In this document: positions 38,616 to 48,113 of the stretch, piece after piece | How positions within the stretch are numbered: the stretch's first letter is position 1 | How the letters are laid out: every line of letters starts with the position of its first letter | Assembly (NCBI RefSeq): GCF_000208925.1 | Contig: NW_001914860.1 | Location: 187,612 to 251,611 of the forward strand | Direction of reading: 5' to 3' | Source: Entamoeba histolytica HM-1:IMSS | Lineage: Eukaryota > Evosea > Mastigamoebida > Endamoebidae | Length of the DNA: 64,000 bases | Notes under the pieces: generated by a model | What the model was told of the DNA's origin: nothing | What the model saw: only the letters and a program-made list of their open reading frames with translations | The model's database searches: none | Position numbers and translations under genes: made by a program

Positions 38616-40254
38616 ATGACATTTGGACGTCGTTCTTCTATGGTCAAACACACAAGTATATCTAAAATCGGCAAAGAGAATGCAAGGTGGTCTGCCAAAT
38701 CTCCTAGAAGAAAAAGTATAACTCAAGAAATGTATAATGAAGAAATTCCTGAAGATGTATTAAATTTATTTAAAAGTTCAGTAGGTGCTGAAGAGTTAAT
38801 TAATGCTGCTAAAATAGCTGGTGTTCGTTTTTTTTGTGATGAAAAACTCTTTGATGTGATAGAAAAAGAGTATATTAAGAATGCAGTCTGGAAAATGGAA
38901 AAAACACATAGAGATTTATTTAAAGTAGTAGTAACAGAATTATTTCAAGTTCATAGACGTTCACAACTATATAAAGTATTATTTCCATCATCAATCAAAA
39001 CTCCATTAAATACAAGAAAATTTCTTCATACATTATTTGAAAATGTTACATTTATTTTTAACAATGAATCAGGTGAGATTAAGTTTACTGAAAATGGAAA
39101 TTTAATTTCTATTTCTCCTTTTTGGCATTGGAACTTTGCATTAGATTTACATGAAGTTAGTATTTCTAGATTTATTATAGAATGTATTTCTTATATGACA
39201 GTTGATGATTTTTTAAATAAGTTAATTGATGTGTGTAAAGACTTAAATGAAAATATGTATATGCCTGAAACACAAAGAAAAACAAGAGTATTAAGACTTC
39301 AAAGTATTATTGTTTCTTGGATAAATTTAATGAAAGAAGAAATAATTCCTAATAATTCTGTTGTTGAAAAATTACTTAATTCATGTTTATTTAAAACCGA
39401 TGTTATTAGTGAAAATATTCTAAAGAATATTAAAAAAGAAATCCAACCAACATCTGTCATAGATCCAATTTGCTTTCAACCACAACCAATTAAAAAATTT
39501 AATTGTAGACTTAAAATAGATAAGATTTATTGTGGAAAAGGAATTAAAAAAGTTCGAATTTATAAAGTTAAAAGTGATGTTGTTGCAAAACAAATTATAA
39601 TGTTCAATCAAAGACTATGGAACACAGTCCATTTTTCTGAATTTTTTTATTCTAAAAATACTCCAACACTTGACAATTATGTCAACAAAATTCAATTTAT
39701 CGAAAAGCTAACAAAAGCATCTTTAGAATATGATCCTTCTTCTAAAATGTTAAATTTTTATATTAAAGTTTCTTATCACTGTATGATTTTAGGTGATTTC
39801 AATTCAAGTTGTCTGATTTATTCTGTTCTTTCAATATTCTGTTCAGATATTAGAAATAAGAAAATATTTAACGTTTGCTACTTTTTTCTATTTAATATTC
39901 GACTTTTTTAATTCATATTATTCATCTAAATAGGAGTTAAAAAGTGAAACTAAAAAAAAATACCGTTCTTTAGAAAACGTTTATTCTATTAGCATGCAAC
40001 ATGCTAACTACCGCAATGCATATGCTGACCACCATGATCCAAAAATTCCTGTTCTTGCTTTATTACTTGGAGAAAATATCAGAAGTGACATGATGGAAAC
40101 ATATATTCAATCAAATCAATTAAATGTGTTAAAAATTAGAAAAGTGTCTGATGTTGTTGACATGTTATATAATGCCAAAGAAATAAGTTTTGTATTTTCA
40201 GAAATTCCAGAAGTTATGCAATATTTCCAGAACCTCATTGCTTTCTTCAAATGA
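38616..40254 (+). CDS. RasGEF domain protein, two exons
   Basis: Exon 1 (38616-39872) and exon 2 (39934-40254) join in phase 0 to 525 residues. The frame extends to a TTG at 38607, but ATG 38616 (MTFGRRSSM) is chosen. A REM-like N domain lies near 165-210. The CDC25-like catalytic domain starts at VAKQIIMFNQRLWNTVHFSEF (about 330), runs through KVSYHCMILGDFNSSCLIYS and ends in exon 2 with NYRNAYADHHDPKIPVLALLL. Exon 2 supplies the conserved helical hairpin end, so without it the domain would be broken. It should act as a Ras-type exchange factor. Confidence 0.87.
39873..39933 (+). other. Intron, 61 nt, with variant donor
   Basis: The donor reads GTTTGC instead of the usual GTTTGT; the acceptor is CTAAATAG. 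The upstream frame meets a stop at 39909-39911, and splicing gives a continuous RasGEF domain. Confidence 0.85.
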
Positions 40255-40381
40255 TTTCTTTTTAATGTTTAAAAGAGTTATATTATACAAAAATATCTTT
40301 GAAACCTATTCTGAAACATTTGTATTTTATAAAATAACAATAGAGAAATTCTAAGAACTTGTAATTCAAAAGAAATAAAAT

Positions 40382-41881
40382 ATGAATGTATTAAAGAAAG
40401 ATAAAAAAGAGAATGATAAGAAAAAAGATGATAAAAAGAAAGACAAAAAGAAGAGTAAAACATTTCGCTTAATTCAAGAACGTGATATGACACCAGGAAT
40501 TCAAGTATTAAAGACACCTCTTTCTGAAAAAGACGTTTTATATACTATTAAAATTGTCTTTGTTGGAGATCCATGTACATTAGATGATAGAAAAAAATTG
40601 TTATGGGGATATTATCATAACCACCAAAGCCAAGTTGTTAAAGAACTTGGAACAACTATGAAAGATGTTAGAATTGATGGGTTTGATGGAAGAATTAGTA
40701 TGACATTATATGACAATAATATTAATCGAGCCACTTCATATTTTCCATTTAGTGGAGCACATGGAATATTCTTAGTATATAGAAATGATGATGATATGTC
40801 ATTTAGACATGTATATAATTGGTTATCAGAAGCAAGAAGATTTTGTAATAAAGAAAATGTTTTTGCATATGTAATTGGTATATTTCCAAATGAAGAAAGT
40901 ATTAACCAAATGTCACAAGAAAGAAAGGCAATTCTTCATTTAATGAAAATGAAAACATTTAATTATTGTCCAGGAAAAGAAAAATTATTTGATGAGTTTA
41001 TTAATGAAATGGTTTGTTCAATAAGAAAAATTAACTTTAGAGATGATATTCTTGAAGTTCAATGGGAAAAAAGATTATTTGAATCAGGACAATACAAAAA
41101 ACCAAAAAAAGGATTTATTCCTATTCAAAGTGAATTAGAAAGTAGTCAAAGAAAACAAATGGAAAAAGATCCATATCGTAGACTTATAAATCAAGAAATT
41201 GATAGAGGACTTACTTATACAATTAGACTTATTTTTTGTGGAGATGAAATTATACAAACACAAGCCAGAAGACTTGCAGTTGGATTATTAAATGGATTTG
41301 ATCAACCAATTAAAAGTATTGATAATTTAGATAATCTTGCTACAACATATAGAGAAATTGATAATAAATTTTTAAAGGTTAGAGCAGTTGGATATGACCT
41401 TAATTATAAACGTGGATTACAATATTCACCTTTTGTTAATGCTTTAGGATCAGTTATATTTTTTGATTATACTAATGAAGATTCATTTAAACATTTACCA
41501 ATTTGGGTAAAAGAAAGTTACAAAGGAAATCTAAGTGAAATGTTACTATTCATTTGTGGATTAAATAAAACGTCAAATAAAAGAAAAATATCAGAAACGG
41601 AAGTTATAAAATATCTAGATAGTTTTCCTCCTCAAAGAAAACCAGTACATTGTGACTTTGAAGAAAAGGATATCAAAGAATTTGTACAAACATTTAAGAA
41701 TTACGTTAATACTATCAGAAGAAAGGTATTTAAGAAAGGTTATCTTACAATGGTAGAAAGAGAAATGGTTGCTAAAGAACGACTAGGAACAATTGAAAGT
41801 TCAGAAATGATGGAAAGCTCTAAATTAACACCAAAAAACTTTAAAGAAGATGAAAAGGATGAAGGGTGTAACATTCAATAA
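40382..41881 (+). CDS. Tandem degenerate Ras/Rab-like GTPase-fold protein (pseudo-GTPase)
   Basis: The 499-residue protein has a Lys-rich tail-like N-terminus (1-30) and two Ras-like domains. Domain 1 (about 53-215) shows KIVFVGDPCT where the P-loop should be, then TLYDNN...FSGAHGIFLVYRNDDDMSF in place of DTAGQ...YRGAHGIILVYDVTD. Domain 2 (about 278-420) shows RLIFCGDEII, GYDLNYKRGLQYSPFVNALGSVIFFDYTNEDSF and CGLNKTSNK. Both lost the GxxxxGK[S/T] motif and DxxG. NKxD is absent in domain 1 and half kept (NKT) in domain 2. The fold is clear, so the protein is likely a scaffold. No prenylation motif is seen. Confidence 0.82.
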   Translation: MNVLKKDKKENDKKKDDKKKDKKKSKTFRLIQERDMTPGIQVLKTPLSEKDVLYTIKIVFVGDPCTLDDRKKLLWGYYHNHQSQVVKELGTTMKDVRIDGFDGRISMTLYDNNINRATSYFPFSGAHGIFLVYRNDDDMSFRHVYNWLSEARRFCNKENVFAYVIGIFPNEESINQMSQERKAILHLMKMKTFNYCPGKEKLFDEFINEMVCSIRKINFRDDILEVQWEKRLFESGQYKKPKKGFIPIQSELESSQRKQMEKDPYRRLINQEIDRGLTYTIRLIFCGDEIIQTQARRLAVGLLNGFDQPIKSIDNLDNLATTYREIDNKFLKVRAVGYDLNYKRGLQYSPFVNALGSVIFFDYTNEDSFKHLPIWVKESYKGNLSEMLLFICGLNKTSNKRKISETEVIKYLDSFPPQRKPVHCDFEEKDIKEFVQTFKNYVNTIRRKVFKKGYLTMVEREMVAKERLGTIESSEMMESSKLTPKNFKEDEKDEGCNIQ

Positions 41882-42056
41882 TCCAATAATTTTGAAAACA
41901 AATTATTTACTAGTTATAAAAGAATGATAAATAAAAGAGAAAAGAAGAAGATAGAATTAAATATGAAATAAAGAAAAATTCAAATGAATTTGAAAAAGAT
42001 AATTTTTAGATCATAATTTGAACTTATAAAGTTAATTCAATCGGAAAATAAATATC

Positions 42057-43565
42057 ATGAGAATAGGATATTTACTTTTATTTATATTATTAGTTTATGG
42101 AAAATTACCAAATAAATGGGCATACAATTATCCAACAAATAGATATTATCAATTAGATAAAGGAACATGTTGGGCATTTGGTATTATTGGAATGTTAGAA
42201 CATTCATATCGTGAAAATGGAATTAAGAAAGGGTTTTTAAAAGAAGATGAATTTGTTAGATTAAATGTTCAATCATTTGGAATATTAATGGTAGATGCAT
42301 GTAAAAAATATCCAAGTGTTTGTAATACACCAGGTGATGACGTTATTTTTGGTTCAACTGAAGGAGGAGAAATTAATTGGTTTTATTCATTCCCATTTTT
42401 ATATGATAAAATACTTCCATCAGCTGTTTGTCCTTATACTGCAACTGTTGATACTCAATTTGAATGTAATGGAATGGATGAAGCATTAAAAACTAATCCA
42501 ATTAAATTTAATATTACTGAAATGTTAACTACATATAATGAAGAACAAACTAAAGAATTATTATTAAAAGTTAAAATTCCAATTGGTTTTGGTGCATTAA
42601 TTCATGACGCTAAATATTATCTTCCATGTACTGAAGAATATAAAAATTTCTGTGATGAAAGTGTTTATAATGTTATTGAATGTCCAGAAAATATGAAATA
42701 TTTAGCTGAAAAATGTGCATATATAGTTATGCCAATGTATAGCACTGATGGAGAATTTAATTATCATAATGAAATTGAACCAGAAGGTGGACATGCTATG
42801 GTTACAATTGGATATAATGATGAATATGTCACTCATGAAGGATGTAAAGGTGGATTTATTTTAAAAAATTCATGGAATGATACTGTTTATGGACCATCTA
42901 TTGCTAATACTGCAAGAGGAGTAAGAGGATCTCATAGTGTTAAATATTTCATGAACCAATTAACTGCTGAAGAAGAACGTAAAGTTTGTCCAAATGCACA
43001 AGACCCAATGAATTGGTATGTTTGTGATGATGCGTGTGTTACAAATGAAGAACTTCATAAAACCATTGTTAATGAATTATACCAAGCATATAAATTACAA
43101 TGTGTTAATCCAGAAGAACATTTTTGTGAGACTGGATATGACTATTATTTAACTGAATTAAAAGCTGACTCTAAAAGTCCTATGAATCATTATTACATTG
43201 CTACATTTACCAAATATGACTCTACTGGAAAGAAAGTTGATACTATTACTTTACCATCATTACCTACTTCAATTATTGGTATGATCTTTACTCCAGTTGA
43301 AGAACAATTGATTAAACTTCATGATAGTGAAGAATTTTGTGGACATTACATGTTCCCATATTGTATCCTCAATAAACATTTACCATTCTGGGGAGGGTAT
43401 GTTGGAAGTCATTTTGAAATTGAATGGGATGACAGAAGTTATTTAATTAATAAAGATAAATATCCTGAATTCGATTATAAATTTATTGAAGAATCTACAT
43501 TCCACCAAAACTTAAATTTAGTCGACCAAAAGGCTGGTGTTCCATTCTTGAATGAAAGAATTTAA
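42057..43565 (+). CDS. Papain-family cysteine protease without prodomain, long C-terminal extension
   Basis: The 502-residue protein starts with a signal peptide (about 1-15). The mature papain fold begins at once, with Gln32 (oxyanion), Cys38 in GTCWAFG, His246 in EGGHAMVTIGY and Asn271 in LKNSWND, so the full catalytic set is present. The inhibitory prodomain (ERFNIN/GNFD) of classical Entamoeba CPs is absent. A Cys-rich extension of about 230 residues follows the catalytic Asn. Spacing from Cys to His (208 residues) is longer than in papain (134), due to insertions. It may be a lysosomal or surface enzyme; autoinhibition may come from the extension. Confidence 0.85.
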   Translation: MRIGYLLLFILLVYGKLPNKWAYNYPTNRYYQLDKGTCWAFGIIGMLEHSYRENGIKKGFLKEDEFVRLNVQSFGILMVDACKKYPSVCNTPGDDVIFGSTEGGEINWFYSFPFLYDKILPSAVCPYTATVDTQFECNGMDEALKTNPIKFNITEMLTTYNEEQTKELLLKVKIPIGFGALIHDAKYYLPCTEEYKNFCDESVYNVIECPENMKYLAEKCAYIVMPMYSTDGEFNYHNEIEPEGGHAMVTIGYNDEYVTHEGCKGGFILKNSWNDTVYGPSIANTARGVRGSHSVKYFMNQLTAEEERKVCPNAQDPMNWYVCDDACVTNEELHKTIVNELYQAYKLQCVNPEEHFCETGYDYYLTELKADSKSPMNHYYIATFTKYDSTGKKVDTITLPSLPTSIIGMIFTPVEEQLIKLHDSEEFCGHYMFPYCILNKHLPFWGGYVGSHFEIEWDDRSYLINKDKYPEFDYKFIEESTFHQNLNLVDQKAGVPFLNERI

Positions 43566-43653
43566 CTCAATTTTATTATAATCTCTTTATGGTTTTTTTT
43601 TTATTAACAAGTTATTTTATATAAAGAATATTTAGCAATCAAAAAGATTTAAA

Positions 43654-44014
43654 TTATTTCTTAACTCTGAATTTGCATTGTTGAGTAAGTTTTAATTTAC
43701 CACCAGTTGGTTGTCCAAGTGGTTGTCCACATTTTTGACATAAAATTTGTCTATGGGCATGTGAGAAAGTAGTAGTAGTAGCACTACATTTTGGACATTT
43801 AATTTCAAGGAAGTAACTATTTGGAGTTGGGACTAATCTCTTCATTTTGTGTGCCTTAGCTTCAGAGGCAGCAGTTGGATTCAAAAGGTCAACTTCGATC
43901 AAAGGCTATAAAGTGATAAGTCAACTTTTTCTAAGAATAACCCTTATTAAATATAAATGTATTAGCAATAAAAATCACAAGTACAACATAAATTAATGCT
44001 GAAAGACAAACCAT
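43654..44014 (-). CDS. RPS27: 40S ribosomal protein S27 (eS27), two exons
   Basis: Exon 1 is only the ATG (44014-44012), and exon 2 is 43905-43654. Joined, the protein begins MPLIEVDLLNP, matching MPLAKDLLHP of other eS27 proteins, and has 84 residues, the usual length. The zinc ribbon has CPKC and CQKC (C-X2-C, about 15 residues apart), and the end GGKLKLTQQCKFRVKK fits the family. The open frame alone starts at a TTG, which is why the intron is needed. The intron is 106 nt, GTTTGTC...TTTATAG, placed immediately after the initiator codon as in many ribosomal protein genes. Confidence 0.93.
43906..44011 (-). other. Intron, 106 nt, directly after the initiator ATG
   Basis: Donor GTTTGTC follows ATG; the acceptor ends TTTATAG. 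It is roughly twice the size of the other introns in the window. Confidence 0.85.
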
Positions 44015-44403
44015 AACTTCGATTAACCAGGATCTTAGTTTTAGTGAAAGGGTTTTTCTTTTAGTTATTTTTGTTAATTTGTTAATGGTTTTATATTTTT
44101 CTTTATTTTACTTATTTTTTTTTTTGTTATTTCAACTAGAACTTTAAAATAAAAGTTTGATGTAACATGATTTATTATAAAGAAAATAAATGAAACTATA
44201 AGTAACTATAGTTAAAAGAGTAAAAAAATATAAAAAGTAAATAATAAAACAAAAAATAGTAAAAAAAACTATGGATGAAGATAAAGATTTTTTTCTCTTT
44301 TCAAGAAAGAATTTGATCAAAACCTGATAGAATAGGAAAAATGAAGACTATGAAATTAGGGAGTGGAACTGTAAAAAAGAAGAGAAACTTAACTTAAAGA
44401 GAG
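44015..44403. other. Divergent intergenic region
   Basis: Shared 5' region of S27 (minus) and the AT-hook protein (plus). A tiny frame at 44341-44397 ends just before the next gene and is not thought to be real. No other element recognised. Confidence 0.55.
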
Positions 44404-45369
44404 ATGGAAAAAAAGATAGACGAAAAGAAAGTAAAATCACAACTACGACTTGTTGTCCCATGGAAGCGACAACTAGGATTGAAAGTGGATCAAACAAAAA
44501 TGAGTTGTTTAAATAAAGTTGGGAGTTGTAAAGAGGGGCTTTCAAATAAGAAAGTATTAAGAATTGGAATGAGACCATTAAAGACTATTCCATTAAAGTC
44601 ATTGAGCCCTGTTGAAAGAAAAAAGAAAGCAGCAAAGAAGAGGAAAGTTAAACTTCAAATGGCTCAAGGTAATAACAATGGAAATCATTTTAATAATGAA
44701 AATAAAATTTTACTTCCAAAATTACAAGATTCAAACAAAGTTGATAGTCAAATAGAGCATCCTGTTGCTTTAAAACCAATCAATAATAATAAAGATAACA
44801 CTATTCTTCCATCTTTTTCTTTAAGAACTGAACATTTAAAAGAGGAAAAACCAAATATTCCAATTGACTTACCACAACTCAAAGAAGTTAATAAAACTAA
44901 AGAAATAGTTGAATTAAAAAAAGATAATACAAAAGATAAATTAAACCAATGTTTTGTTAATAAAAGTCATTTAATAGAATTACCGTTACAACATTTACCA
45001 CCACCAATTATTAAAACAAAGAAAGAGTTATTTGAACCAAAAGAAATCAAAAAAGATATATTAAAAAAGAAAGAAGGAATTTCTATAAAGAAGAAAAAAG
45101 AAAAAAAATTAGTTACTCCTAAGAAAAGAGGGAGAAAACCAAAACCAAAGTATAGTCTTTCTAATGAAAAGAAAGACCGTGTTAAACAAACAATGTCATT
45201 TATTCTTAAATCAATAAATAGAGAAAATAAAAAAAGAAGTAATAAAAATAATGAAGAGAAGAAACCAAAAAGAGAAGAAGAGAAAATACTTAAGAAGAAA
45301 GGTAAGTTTAATAATAATATTATTGGAATAGAGAAAGTTAAAGAAATGGTTAAAGAATGTACTTTGTAA
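44404..45369 (+). CDS. Basic, disordered protein with AT-hook-like motif
   Basis: The 321-residue protein is very Lys-rich and disordered. It has an AT-hook core (KKRGRKPKPKY, near 240-250) that would bind the minor groove of AT-rich DNA, and several bipartite basic stretches that suit nuclear import. The N-terminus (MEKKIDEKKVKSQLRLVVPW) is unlike any family I know. A large antisense frame over 44967-45413 is an artefact of the purine-rich coding strand. It is probably a chromatin protein; this is inference from composition and the motif. Confidence 0.72.
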   Translation: MEKKIDEKKVKSQLRLVVPWKRQLGLKVDQTKMSCLNKVGSCKEGLSNKKVLRIGMRPLKTIPLKSLSPVERKKKAAKKRKVKLQMAQGNNNGNHFNNENKILLPKLQDSNKVDSQIEHPVALKPINNNKDNTILPSFSLRTEHLKEEKPNIPIDLPQLKEVNKTKEIVELKKDNTKDKLNQCFVNKSHLIELPLQHLPPPIIKTKKELFEPKEIKKDILKKKEGISIKKKKEKKLVTPKKRGRKPKPKYSLSNEKKDRVKQTMSFILKSINRENKKRSNKNNEEKKPKREEEKILKKKGKFNNNIIGIEKVKEMVKECTL

Positions 45370-45505
45370 TTATTTACTTTTAAAAATGAATATTTCATGA
45401 TATAAAAAATCAATAATTGTTTTATTTGTTTCTTATAGAAATAAAGGATCTAAATTAGTTCAACAGAAATAAGTTAACCTTCATTTTGATTCAAATTGAA
45501 TGTTA

Positions 45506-45778
45506 TTATATTTTTATTCCACTCCTAAATAACATTACAGCTTTATAATTTGATATAAAATAAATAAAATTACCTTCTATGTGAGTTACAAACGCACTAA
45601 ATTGATTTCCTACAATACAATGCCATGTTGGACCATAAAATGAATCAAAAGATGTTTTCATAAATTCTGCTATTGATTGATCAGTTGAATTAAGTTGATA
45701 TGCATCAAAGAACATAGAAAGAGCTTTCATTTTCATTGTTTCATTCATATCAATAGCTTTAATAACAACATGTTGCAT
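45506..45778 (-). CDS. Dynein light chain LC8-type (DYNLL)
   Basis: The 90-residue protein is full length for LC8. Landmarks are VIKAIDMNETMKMKALSMF, the central EFMKTSFDSFYGPTWHCIVG and the beta strand NFIYFISNYKAVMLFRSG. The PTWHCIVG strand that binds partner peptides is exactly conserved. LC8 is a dimeric hub for dynein and for many non-motor partners. Divergence is greatest in the first helix (NSTDQSIAEF). The next gene upstream on the same strand is a TLDc protein, 77 bases away. Confidence 0.92.
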   Translation of the reverse strand: MQHVVIKAIDMNETMKMKALSMFFDAYQLNSTDQSIAEFMKTSFDSFYGPTWHCIVGNQFSAFVTHIEGNFIYFISNYKAVMLFRSGIKI

Positions 45779-45855
45779 GGAAAAAAAAAGGTTAATTTAT
45801 TAATTAAGAGTTTTAAATGAAGAAGTAAAAAAAACCAGAGTTTTTAAAGTACTTT

Positions 45856-46461
45856 TTAATAAAATTGAATGACTAATAAACGGGTGATTTTGGAATATGT
45901 ATTACACCCAGGCTTACTTTGATTTATTCCAGTTAGTTCTAAATGAGTTGGAGCATTTATATATGCTTCATTTAGTTTAAAGAATGTATAAGCTGACTCT
46001 CCTTCATTTAATTGGGGTTTCCAAAATCCAAAAGCATGAGCTACGCAGAAAATATAATCATTTAATGGATTAGAATTAGTTGGTAGTATTTCCAGAGTAT
46101 CCATAATTTTAATTTGGTTTAAAACTCTTTGGGGAGTTGGAACTTTCATCCATTTTGTTGGTGGGATTGAATCACTTAGTAATGAGAAAATAAAATGATA
46201 AGGATCAACACAATAATTATGCTTTGTTGTATACCCTTCTTGAGATGGATTTTGAGCATGTTTTATTGTTAATTTTTGATAACATCCATAAATATGGTTA
46301 TAGTTATTAATTATAACTATAGCAATATCTTTTCTTCCTTCAATACTTTTTACAAAACTTAATCGAGTCATTTCCATAATATCAGAGTCAAAAATAATTT
46401 CATAATTATCAAGACCAACAAATTGTTTTAATTTATTAATTTGAGTATTAATGAATGTCAT
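45856..46461 (-). CDS. TLDc-domain protein (copy 2)
   Basis: The 201-residue protein shows the TLDc pattern: NYEIIFDSDIMEMTRLSFVKS, DIAIVIINNYNHIYGCYQKL, DPYHFIFSLLSD and a terminal ITRLLVIQFY strand. The middle (IFCVAHAFGFWKPQLNEG) is the diverged Phe/Gly-containing part. It is more divergent from the 27 kb TLDc protein than a recent duplicate would be. It stands directly downstream of the next gene of the same family (110 bases apart), on the same strand. Confidence 0.72.
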   Translation of the reverse strand: MTFINTQINKLKQFVGLDNYEIIFDSDIMEMTRLSFVKSIEGRKDIAIVIINNYNHIYGCYQKLTIKHAQNPSQEGYTTKHNYCVDPYHFIFSLLSDSIPPTKWMKVPTPQRVLNQIKIMDTLEILPTNSNPLNDYIFCVAHAFGFWKPQLNEGESAYTFFKLNEAYINAPTHLELTGINQSKPGCNTYSKITRLLVIQFY

Positions 46462-46570
46462 TGTTAAATTTGTTGAATAAGAAGTTTTAAGACTTTTTAT
46501 AAGATTTTATGATAAGGTGAAAAAAAAAAGAACGAAGATTATATTTTCAGAAACAGAATAAATTATATTA

Positions 46571-47437
46571 TTATAAACAACTCAATACCAAAAATCTTGA
46601 GCACTCAGCTTTACTTTGTAATGACTCTCCTTTAAATGGATTTACAAAGCCTTGATCAAAGTTATAAAGATTTTTTGCACAAAAATTGAAAGATATCATT
46701 CCGTTTGTATCCATCCAGAAAGCAGAATAACAGTTGATTAAAGTTGGATTTTCTTCTGTGAATAAAGAAACACTTTTCTTTTCTTGAGTTTTTCTTTCAA
46801 AGATTTTAGATTCATTAATTTTGTTTTCAATAGCAAAAATGAAAAAATCATTTGATTCTGCATGAATAGGATTTTTTGAAGAGGATGGAATAATGGCATC
46901 ACTTTGGTAAAACCCAATGAAACCATTTTCTGTTTTAAAAACAAAGATCAATTTTTCTTTGTAAACAATTCTTGAACGTAATTCTCTTGGATCAAATCCA
47001 TGTTGTTTAGAGTCATAAAGAATGTGAAAAGATTCTCTTCCAAGTTTAAACAGAAGGAAATTAAGTGTACCATTTATTGGTTCTTCTTCTTCTATAATTT
47101 TTGTTTCTTCTCTAATTTCATTGTGCCTTCTAGCACTTCTTGGTGTTGCAAATGATTTTAATCTTTTTATTGGACTAGAGGCAACACGAACAAGTTTATC
47201 ACCAAAAGATACTCTAGGTTTAATATCCATAGGTTTAGAAGAAGTAATTTCTTCTGGTATTTCAAGTGTACTATCTTCATCACTTGATTCTGCTTTATAA
47301 AAGGAAGAAGAATATTTATTTAGTTCATAAGAAGATTGTATCCTAACAAAGGGTGAATTAAATAATCTTTCTGGATTACTATCAAGTGATCCAGTGAGTG
47401 GTCTTTTAACTGAGCTATGAGAAGTATTATTTCCCAT
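46571..47437 (-). CDS. TLDc-domain protein with disordered N-terminus (copy 3)
   Basis: The 288-residue protein begins MGNNTSHSS, a plausible N-myristoylation start. A Ser/Lys-rich disordered region runs to about 120 (SPIKRLKSFATPRSARRHNE). A TLDc-like domain follows: SFHILYDSKQHGFDPRELRS, KLIFVFKTENGFIGFYQSD, DFFIFAIENKI and the terminal SRFLVLSCL strand. With the neighbouring gene it forms a same-strand pair, suggesting an old tandem duplication. Membrane attachment by myristate is inference. Confidence 0.75.
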   Translation of the reverse strand: MGNNTSHSSVKRPLTGSLDSNPERLFNSPFVRIQSSYELNKYSSSFYKAESSDEDSTLEIPEEITSSKPMDIKPRVSFGDKLVRVASSPIKRLKSFATPRSARRHNEIREETKIIEEEEPINGTLNFLLFKLGRESFHILYDSKQHGFDPRELRSRIVYKEKLIFVFKTENGFIGFYQSDAIIPSSSKNPIHAESNDFFIFAIENKINESKIFERKTQEKKSVSLFTEENPTLINCYSAFWMDTNGMISFNFCAKNLYNFDQGFVNPFKGESLQSKAECSRFLVLSCL

Positions 47438-48113
47438 AATAAGTCATTTGTTTTTATTTAATCTGACTTTAAATAGTACTAGTGTAAATGTAGTTAGTGT
47501 ACATAATAAACTATATTTAGTAGTTTTCAAGTATTTGTTTTTTGAATTTTTATCTAAATATTTTTACTGCCCAACGGTAGAAGTTGAATTAATGACTGAA
47601 AAAACCACTTTTACTTGAGTTATTTATAAAAATTTCTTGTTTATCTTTTGATTACTTTTTCCTTCTTATAAGTACAAAAAATGGTGTTCTATTAAAATGT
47701 TTTGTTTGGTATTAATTATAGAATGATTGACAACCTAAAAATGAGAACTGACAGCAACCCCTTATATCTTTCAGATTAACATATCTGCGTTATACTTTTT
47801 TGCTTGGCGTTTACAGTATTAAAAGTAATTTCAAAAAATAAAAAATCTTTTTTATTCTTTATGGAGGAAATAGAACAAATCTTTACTTAAAGTTCTTCAA
47901 ATATTTAAAAACATTAAAAAATAAATTGACCCCACAACTACCAGAAAATTAAATTGAGATTGTGTAAATTAACAACTTTTTTTGTTTTTTTTAAAAAAAA
48001 AAACAAAAAATGAGTTGAAAACGTCAAAAATAACAAAATAATTCTTATCGTCAAAAAAGAAAAAAAAAAAAATAATTATTATAAAAGTTATCAGTCATAA
48101 CTTAAAATACTTA
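47438..48113. other. Divergent intergenic region
   Basis: AT-rich, with a weak hairpin near 47570 (TACTG-CCCAA-CGGTA). No known RNA, repeat or gene recognised. Both flanking genes start here, so it holds their promoters. Confidence 0.5.

Noticed and set aside
44341..44397. Very short frame just before the AT-hook gene
   Set aside because: 18 codons, basic and random-looking; more likely leader sequence.
44967..45413. 148-codon minus-strand frame over the AT-hook gene
   Set aside because: Antisense to a Lys-rich coding strand (AAA/AAG read as TTT/CTT gives Phe/Leu). No motif supports it.
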